Below are positions 14,583 to 19,593 of a stretch of 19,593 bases of DNA, in pieces (within the stretch, counting starts at the first letter, position 1; each line of letters opens with the position of its first letter). Under the pieces are notes generated by a model. The model worked only from the letters and a program-made list of their open reading frames with translations, had not been told where the DNA came from and searched no databases. The stretch covers positions 1 to 19,593 of the forward strand of contig JAEZZV010000114.1 of the NCBI GenBank assembly GCA_023418375.1. The letters run 5' to 3'. The stretch comes from Actinomycetes bacterium. GTDB taxonomy: Bacteria; Actinomycetota; Actinomycetes; Actinomycetales; Cellulomonadaceae. The position numbers and the translations under genes are program-made.

Positions 14583-15530
14583 TCACGACGCCCGGCGCCG
14601 CGTGGACTTCTTGGGCGCCTTCCCGTCGTCCTCGGCCTTCGTGGCGCGCGACGCCCGGGCCGGCTTCTCGCCCTCGCCGGTGGCCTTGCGCGCCGACGCG
14701 CGGGAAGGCTTCGTCTCCTCCGGCGCCTCCGCCGCCGGGCCGCGCGCCTCGCGCGCCCTCTCCACGCTGCGCTGCAGCGCCGAGAGGAGGTCGACGACGT
14801 CGCCGCCCTCCGCCTTCTCCTCGTCGGCGGGTGTCGGCACGGCCACGGTGCTGCCCGAGCTGACCTTCGCCTCGATGAGCGACTCGAGCGCCTCCTTGTA
14901 CGCGTCGGAGAAGTCCGAGGGGTCGAAGTCCGCGGCCAGGGACTCCACGAGCGAGGCCGCCATCTGGGCCTCCTGGGGCCGGACCGTGACGTCGGTGTCG
15001 AGGATCGGGAAGTCGGCCTCGCGTACCTCGTCGGGCCACAGGAGGGTCTGCAGGCAGATCACCTTGCCGCGCACCCGCAGCACCGCCATCGTCTCCCGCT
15101 GGCGCAGAGCGACCTTCACGACCGCCATCCGGTCCGTCTGGAGCAGGGCCTCACGCAGGAGCGCGTACGGCTTCGCCGCCGTCTTGTCCGGCTCGAGGTA
15201 GTAGGTCTTGCCGAGCATGATCGGGTCCACCTGCTCGGCGGGCACGAACTCCTCGACGGCGATCTCCCGCTCGGTGGCCAGGGGCAGCTCGTCGAGGTCC
15301 TCGTCGGTCAGCACGACCATGCGGCCGTCGTCGGTCTCGTAGCCCTTGGCGATGTCCTCGTAGGGGATCTCCTCGCCATCGATGCTGCAGACCTTGCGGT
15401 AGCGGATGCGCCCCCCGTCGGCCTTGTGCACCTGGTGGAGGGTCACCTGGTTCTCGCCCGTGGCCGCGTAGACCTTCACGGGCACGTTGACGAGCCCGAA
15501 GGCCACCGCGCCCTTCCAGATCGCTCGCAT
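14583..15530 (-). CDS. ku: Non-homologous end-joining protein Ku
   Basis: A 315-residue bacterial Ku, the homodimeric ring that binds DNA double-strand ends and recruits a ligase. The core begins MRAIWKGAVAFGLVNVPVKVY, as in nearly all bacterial Ku proteins, and includes KVCSIDGEEI, the arm region EVREADFPI and the minimal ligase-recruiting segment that follows (to about residue 255). After that the protein has a 55-60 residue lysine/arginine/alanine-rich tail of the type known to add DNA binding in actinobacterial Ku. GGGAGG (15540-15535) lies four bases before the ATG at 15530 and fixes the start. It is divergent from the DNA ligase gene, with an 82-base shared upstream region, and is followed by the HhH-PHP gene in an apparent operon. 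Confidence 0.97.
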   Translation of the reverse strand: MRAIWKGAVAFGLVNVPVKVYAATGENQVTLHQVHKADGGRIRYRKVCSIDGEEIPYEDIAKGYETDDGRMVVLTDEDLDELPLATEREIAVEEFVPAEQVDPIMLGKTYYLEPDKTAAKPYALLREALLQTDRMAVVKVALRQRETMAVLRVRGKVICLQTLLWPDEVREADFPILDTDVTVRPQEAQMAASLVESLAADFDPSDFSDAYKEALESLIEAKVSSGSTVAVPTPADEEKAEGGDVVDLLSALQRSVERAREARGPAAEAPEETKPSRASARKATGEGEKPARASRATKAEDDGKAPKKSTRRRAS

Positions 15531-15612
15531 GTGTCCTCCCCCGGTCATGGGCGCGCCGACGCCCGCCGACGGCGCGGGTGCCGCCGGTGCCCCCACCAGG
15601 CAGGATGGACCC

Positions 15613-16575
15613 GTGCAGCCCATGCTGGCTACCCGGGCGGCGAATAAAGCCGCCCTTCCCCGTGGCGCCGAGTGGTGCTACGAGGTGAAGTGGGACGGCG
15701 TACGGGCGCTCGCGGACACGACCTCGGGCGTTCTGCGGCTGCGGGCGCGCTCGGGGCGGGACGCGACGCCCGCCTACCCCGAGCTCGCGGGCCTCGCCGC
15801 GCTGCCGGGCGCCGTCGTCGACGGCGAGATCGTGGTGCTCGCCGCCGGTGTGCCGAGCTTCGAGGCGCTCGCCGAGCGCATGCACGTGCGCGACGGGGCG
15901 CGCGCCCGCCTCCTGGCCGCCCGCTCCCCCGTCACCTTCGTCGCCTTCGACCTCCTGGTGCTCGACGGCGTCGACCTCACCCGCCGGCCGCTCGTCGAGC
16001 GCCGGGCGGCGCTCGAGGGCCTGGCGCTGCCTGACCGCGTCCAGCTGTCCCCGACGTACCCCGACCTCGACCCCCTGTGGGACGTGACGCTCGAGCACGG
16101 GCTCGAGGGCGTGCTCGCCAAGCGCCGGGCATCGACGTACCAGCCGGGACGCCGCTCGCCCGACTGGGTCAAGGCCACCCACCGTGGCACCCGGGTCGCC
16201 GCCGTCGTCGGCTGGCGGCCGGAGGGCGCGCCGGAGGCGGGACGTGCCACGGTGGCCGGCGTAGGGCCCATCGGAGCCGTGCTCCTGGCGGCGCCCGACG
16301 CGACGGGGGCGTGGCGGTACCTCGGCAAGGCCGGTTCCGGCCTGGGCGGGCGGCGCGGGACCGAGCTGCTGCGCGCGCTCGGCCCGTTGGCCGTACCCGC
16401 ACCGGCCCTCGACGAGCCGGTCCCCGCCTCCGACGCCCGCGGCGTCACCTGGGTGGCGCCGCGCGTCGGGGTCGACGTCGCCTACCTCCAGCGCACGCGG
16501 AGCGGCCGGCTGCGTCAGCCGACGATCCGCGCGCTGCGCACGGAGGTGCCCGTCGACCCGTGGGAGACGCCGTGA
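15613..16575 (+). CDS. ATP-dependent DNA ligase (stand-alone LigD/LigC-type ligase domain)
   Basis: A 320-residue ligase that seals nicks using ATP. Motif I with the adenylated lysine is EVKWDGVRA (K26), motif III is FVAFDLLVLDG, motif IV is EGVLAKR and motif V is WVKATH; the C-terminal 110 or so residues form the OB domain. The polymerase and phosphoesterase domains of full LigD are absent, as in LigC-type enzymes. The divergent Ku gene implies a role in NHEJ. The GTG at 15613 (protein start QPMLA after the initiator) is the most likely start because this MLA segment opens the ligase domain in relatives; the in-frame opening further upstream overlaps Ku. CAGGAT (15601-15606) lies six bases before it, a possible leaderless promoter element. 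A hairpin with an A/T-rich loop lies just inside the gene. Confidence 0.93.
   Translation: MQPMLATRAANKAALPRGAEWCYEVKWDGVRALADTTSGVLRLRARSGRDATPAYPELAGLAALPGAVVDGEIVVLAAGVPSFEALAERMHVRDGARARLLAARSPVTFVAFDLLVLDGVDLTRRPLVERRAALEGLALPDRVQLSPTYPDLDPLWDVTLEHGLEGVLAKRRASTYQPGRRSPDWVKATHRGTRVAAVVGWRPEGAPEAGRATVAGVGPIGAVLLAAPDATGAWRYLGKAGSGLGGRRGTELLRALGPLAVPAPALDEPVPASDARGVTWVAPRVGVDVAYLQRTRSGRLRQPTIRALRTEVPVDPWETP
15635..15655 (+). other. Perfect hairpin with A/T-rich loop at codons 8-15 of the ligase gene
   Basis: GGGCGGC (15635-15641) and GCCGCCC (15649-15655) pair around GAATAAA, and TT follows the right arm. The structure lies in frame and encodes a short Ala-Ala-Asn-Lys-Ala-Ala stretch using AAT and AAA, codons that are scarce in this GC-rich window. 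It looks like a small intrinsic terminator or a translation-limiting structure at the start of the gene. Confidence 0.55.
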
Positions 16576-16645
16576 GCCCTGCGGAGCCGGCCACCTGGGC
16601 CGATGTCCCCGGGCACGGCGCGGTCAGGGATGCTTCGCTGAGGTC

Positions 16646-17059
16646 ATGAACGTGGTCAACGACCCCGCGGTGGTCGACCGCCTCCTCACCGTGCCCGGGC
16701 GCTGGGCCGTCGTCGGGCTCTCCACGAACGTCGAGCGCCCCGCCTACGGCGTCGCCGCGTACCTGCAGGCCCTCGGCCACACGATCGTGCCCGTGCACCC
16801 CCGCGCGGAGACCGTTCACGGCGAGCGCGGCTACGCGCGCCTGGCCGACGTGCCGGGACCGGTGGACGTCGTCGACCTCTTCGTCAACTCCAGCCGGGTC
16901 GGCCCGCTCGTGGACGAGGCCGTCGACCTCGGTGCGGGCGCCGTCTGGCTCCAGCTCGGCGTCACCGACCCGGCCGCCGAGGCGCGCGCCCTCGCGGCGG
17001 GGCTCGAGGTCCTCGTCGACATCTGCCCGAAGATCGAGGGCCGCCGCCGTGGGCTCTGA
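16646..17059 (+). CDS. CoA-binding Rossmann-fold protein (YccU-like)
   Basis: A 137-residue single-domain protein of the CoA_binding_2 type. The nucleotide-binding loop is seen in WAVVGLSTNVERPAYGVAAYL (about 20-40), followed by IVPVHPRAE, VDLFVNSSRV, and a C-terminal VWLQLGV and VDICPKIE, all typical of the family. These proteins bind CoA or related cofactors; their role is not known. The ATG at 16646 begins right where the family's N-terminus usually starts. GAGG at 16640-16643 is only two bases from it, too close for a normal ribosome binding site. It lies 70 bases after the ligase gene and may be read through from it. It converges on glnE. Confidence 0.88.
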   Translation: MNVVNDPAVVDRLLTVPGRWAVVGLSTNVERPAYGVAAYLQALGHTIVPVHPRAETVHGERGYARLADVPGPVDVVDLFVNSSRVGPLVDEAVDLGAGAVWLQLGVTDPAAEARALAAGLEVLVDICPKIEGRRRGL

Positions 17060-17078
17060 ACGCGGGGTTCGAGGCGCG

Positions 17079-17101
17079 GCGTCCGTGCGCGCGGGGGACG
17101 C
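17079..17101. terminator. Hairpin between convergent CoA-binding gene and glnE
   Basis: GCGTCC (17079-17084) and GGACGC (17096-17101) form a 6-bp stem in the 60-base gap between the two convergent stop codons. An overlapping alternative stem uses TGCGCG (17086-17091) and CGCGCA (17099-17104). No U-tract is present. Confidence 0.35.
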
Positions 17102-17119
17102 GCAGCCGCGAGCGCGCAC

Positions 17120-19593
17120 TCAGCCGTAGAAGACGCGCTCCATGACCGCCCGGGCGCGGCGTCCGCTGCGCAGGTAGAGCTCCTCGAGCTCCGCCCCCGA
17201 CGCGGGCGGCAGCCCGAGCATCCGGGCCAGCCCGTTCAGGGCACGCCGGTCGTGCGGCAGGACGTCCGCCATCGCGCCGCCCGCCCGGCCGGTCCACAGC
17301 ACGATGCCGTCGCGCAGCCGCGACGAGAGGAGCCACGCCTCGCGCAGGACGGCCGCGTCGGCCTCCGGCACCAGCCCCGCCGCCTCCGCGGCCGCGAGCG
17401 CGTCGAGCGTCGAGGGCGTCCGCAGGTCGGGCACCTCGTGCGCGTGCAGGAGCTGCAGCAGCTGGACCGTCCACTCGACGTCGCTGAGCCCGCCGCGCCC
17501 GAGCTTGAGGTGCCGCGCCGGGTCGACGCCGCGCGGCAGCCGCTCGGCCTCCATCCGGGCCTTGAGCCGGCGCACCTCCTTGACGGTGCCGGCCGCCGCT
17601 CCGCCCGCCGGGTAGCGCACGGGGTCGACGAGCTCGAGGAAGCGCGCGGCGAGGCCGGTGTCGCCCGCCGTCGGGCGCGCGCGCAGCAGCGCCTGCGCCT
17701 CCCAGGGGGACGACCATCGCTCGTAGTACTCCGCGAACGAGGCGAGCGTGCGCACGAGCGGGCCGTTGCGCCCCTCAGGCCGCAGGTCCGCGTCCACCTC
17801 CAGGGCCGGCTCGGGTCCGGTGCCCCCGAGCATCGACCGCAGCCGCGTCGCCATCGCGCTCGCCTGCGCCTGGGCGCGCGTCTCGTCGGCACCCGGGAGC
17901 GGCTCGTGCACGAACACCACGTCGGCGTCGGAGCCGTATCCCATCTCGCCACCGCCGTACCGGCCCATGCCGATCACGCAGAGCCGGGTGAGCAGGCCCT
18001 CACCCGTCTCGATCTGGCGCTCGACGACGCGCAGCACCCCTTGGATCGCGACGTCCGCGGCGGCCGTCAGCGCCGCCGACGACTGAGGCGCGGAGCGCAG
18101 TGCCAGCACCTCGGCGACGGCGGTCCGGGACAGCTCCCGCCGCCGCAGGGCGCGCAGCAAGGTGACCGCCTCGGCGTCGTCCGGCGTGCGGGCCAGCAGC
18201 GCCGCGGCCTCACCGGCCAGCCGGTCGCGGTCCCGCGGCACCAGCTCGGCGTCGTCGTCCAGCCATGCGATGGACTCCGGCGAGCGGGCCAGGGCGTCGG
18301 CCACGTACCGCGACGAGGACAGCACGCGCGCGAGCCGCTCGGCGGCCGCCCCGGAGTCGCGCAGCAGCTTGAGGTACCAGTGCGTGGAGCCGAGCTCGTC
18401 CGACACCCGGCGGAACGACAGGAGCCCTGCGTCCGGGTCGCTCCCCTCCGCGAACCACCCGAGGAGCACGGGCAGCAGCTGCCGCTGGATCGAGGCACGC
18501 CTGCTCACGCCTTCGGTGAGCGCAGTGACGTGGCGCATCGCACCGGCCGGGTCCCGGTAGCCGATCGCCGCGAAACGCGCGCGGGCGGCGTCCGGGGCGA
18601 GCGAGACGTCCTCGGGCGACAGACGAGCGGTCGCCGGCAGCAGCGGCCGGTAGAACAGCTCCTCGTGCAGCCGGCGCACGTCGCGGCGGACGGTGCGCCA
18701 CTGCTCGAGGACCTCCTGACCGTTGCGCAGGCCGACGGAGCGGGCCAGGCGCCGCAGGTCCGCGTCCGTCGTGGGCATCAGGTGCGTGCGGCGCAGCCGG
18801 TGCAGCTGGAGCCGGTGCTCGAGCACGCGCAGCGTCCGGTAGCAGACCCCGAGGCGGGCCGCGTGGTCCCGGCCGACGTACCCGCCCGCCGCGAGGGCGG
18901 CCAAGGCGTCGAGCGTCGTCGGGCTGCGCAGCGCGTCGTCGGTGCGGCCGTGCACGAGCTGGAGCAGCTGGACCGTGAACTCCACGTCGCGCAGGCCGCC
19001 GGCGCCGAGCTTGATCTGCCGGTCGGCCTCGGCCGCAGGCACGTTGTCCTCGACGCGGCGCCGCATGGCCTGCGCGTCCTCGACGAAGTGCTCCCGGCCA
19101 GCCGCGGCCCAGACCATCGGCGCGATCGCCTCGCGGTACGTCTCGCCGAGCTCGCCGTCGCCGGCCACCGGCCGCGCCTTGAGCAGAGCCTGGAACTCCC
19201 ACGTCTTCGCCCAGCGCTCGTAGTAGGCGACGTGGCTGGCGACCGTCCGCACGAGCGGCCCCTGCTTGCCCTCGGGGCGCAGCGCGGCGTCGACCGGCCA
19301 GAGCGCGGGCTCGCCCGACGGCGCCGAGCACACCCGGGCGAGCGTCGTCGCCAGCCGGGTGGCCACCGCGAGGCCCTCGGCCTCCGCGACACCATCCGCG
19401 GGCTCGGCGACGTAGATCACGTCGACATCGCTGACGTAGTTGAGCTCCCGGCCGCCGCACTTGCCCATCCCGATGACGGCGAGCCGCGCCGCTCCGTGGT
19501 CGTCGTGCTCGCCGCGGGCCACCGCGAGGGCGGCCTCGAGCGCGGCCGCGGCGAGGTCCGCCAGCCCGGCCGCGACGTCGGGCAGGACGGCGG
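17120..19593 (-). CDS. glnE: Glutamine synthetase adenylyltransferase/deadenylylase GlnE, 5' end beyond window
   Basis: The visible part is 823 residues of a protein normally about 1000 long, so roughly 170-190 N-terminal residues lie beyond the right edge; the frame is open up to 19593. GlnE adds AMP to, and removes it from, a tyrosine of glutamine synthetase. Both nucleotidyltransferase domains are intact: GMGKCGGRELNYVSDVDVIY (N-terminal, deadenylylase half, near 19470) and GMGRYGGGEMGYGSDADVVF (C-terminal, adenylylating half, near 17970), each with the catalytic D-x-D and each followed by a helical GlnD-type regulatory domain containing KLGAGGLRDVEFTVQLLQL or KLGRGGLSDVEWTVQLLQL. The target, glnA with its conserved tyrosine, is in the same window about 9 kb away. 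Confidence 0.97.
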   Translation of the reverse strand, partial: AVLPDVAAGLADLAAAALEAALAVARGEHDDHGAARLAVIGMGKCGGRELNYVSDVDVIYVAEPADGVAEAEGLAVATRLATTLARVCSAPSGEPALWPVDAALRPEGKQGPLVRTVASHVAYYERWAKTWEFQALLKARPVAGDGELGETYREAIAPMVWAAAGREHFVEDAQAMRRRVEDNVPAAEADRQIKLGAGGLRDVEFTVQLLQLVHGRTDDALRSPTTLDALAALAAGGYVGRDHAARLGVCYRTLRVLEHRLQLHRLRRTHLMPTTDADLRRLARSVGLRNGQEVLEQWRTVRRDVRRLHEELFYRPLLPATARLSPEDVSLAPDAARARFAAIGYRDPAGAMRHVTALTEGVSRRASIQRQLLPVLLGWFAEGSDPDAGLLSFRRVSDELGSTHWYLKLLRDSGAAAERLARVLSSSRYVADALARSPESIAWLDDDAELVPRDRDRLAGEAAALLARTPDDAEAVTLLRALRRRELSRTAVAEVLALRSAPQSSAALTAAADVAIQGVLRVVERQIETGEGLLTRLCVIGMGRYGGGEMGYGSDADVVFVHEPLPGADETRAQAQASAMATRLRSMLGGTGPEPALEVDADLRPEGRNGPLVRTLASFAEYYERWSSPWEAQALLRARPTAGDTGLAARFLELVDPVRYPAGGAAAGTVKEVRRLKARMEAERLPRGVDPARHLKLGRGGLSDVEWTVQLLQLLHAHEVPDLRTPSTLDALAAAEAAGLVPEADAAVLREAWLLSSRLRDGIVLWTGRAGGAMADVLPHDRRALNGLARMLGLPPASGAELEELYLRSGRRARAVMERVFYG

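Noticed and set aside
12961..15201. A 746-codon plus-strand open frame opposite the beta-propeller, PHP and Ku genes
   Set aside because: It is arginine-rich shadow coding with no recognisable domain, opposite three genes with clear family motifs.
1..19593. CRISPR array, prophage, insertion sequence, tRNA or rRNA
   Set aside because: No regularly spaced repeats, transposase, integrase or capsid-like proteins, and no cloverleaf or ribosomal sequence were seen on reading both strands.

Overview
The window is about 19.6 kb of very GC-rich DNA with a strong preference for G or C at third codon positions. Gene content points to a Gram-positive actinobacterium: lipB-lipA followed by a DUF4191-type membrane protein, a type I glutamine synthetase with its adenylyltransferase GlnE, bacterial Ku with a stand-alone ATP-dependent ligase, and a PAS/SpoIIE phosphatase. 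A secreted GH10 xylanase beside a CE4 deacetylase suggests a plant-polymer degrader, perhaps a Cellulomonas-like member of the Micrococcales. The genus is inference.

Layout. Positions 1-215 hold the 5' end of a kinase-like gene (minus). Positions 296-3175 hold a divergent MMPL exporter (minus) and MarR regulator (plus) around a perfect palindrome. Positions 3185-6376 carry lipB, lipA, a DUF4191 protein and a SAM methyltransferase (plus), meeting a convergent RDD membrane protein gene at 6373. glnA follows at 7045-8469, preceded by a well-formed GlnR-type site. Positions 8478-10306 hold a CE4 deacetylase and a GH10 lipoprotein xylanase (minus; xylanase upstream). A PAS-PAS-SpoIIE phosphatase (plus) and a membrane-anchored PQQ-type beta-propeller (minus) converge at about 11970. 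Positions 13534-16575 form a double-strand-break repair block: Ku and a polymerase-less HhH-PHP protein (minus), divergent from an ATP-dependent DNA ligase (plus). A small CoA-binding protein gene and the 3' four-fifths of glnE (minus, cut by the right edge) end the window.

How the parts work together. LipB moves octanoate from ACP to target proteins and LipA inserts the sulfurs. GlnA is the substrate of GlnE, and the target tyrosine is visible in GlnA, so transcriptional (GlnR) and post-translational (GlnE) control of nitrogen assimilation are both readable here. Ku and the ligase form a minimal NHEJ pair, with the HhH-PHP protein as a plausible end-processing partner. MarR probably represses the exporter.

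Most of the window is ordinary core and accessory actinobacterial sequence. I see no CRISPR array, prophage, insertion sequence, tRNA or rRNA. The most interesting signals are regulatory: a repeated arrangement of a -10-like hexamer 6-7 nt before the start codon (predicting leaderless mRNAs), an operator centred on a start codon, a GlnR double site, a terminator-like region inside the deacetylase coding sequence, a consensus DnaA box inside a hairpin, and an A/T-loop hairpin at the start of the ligase gene.
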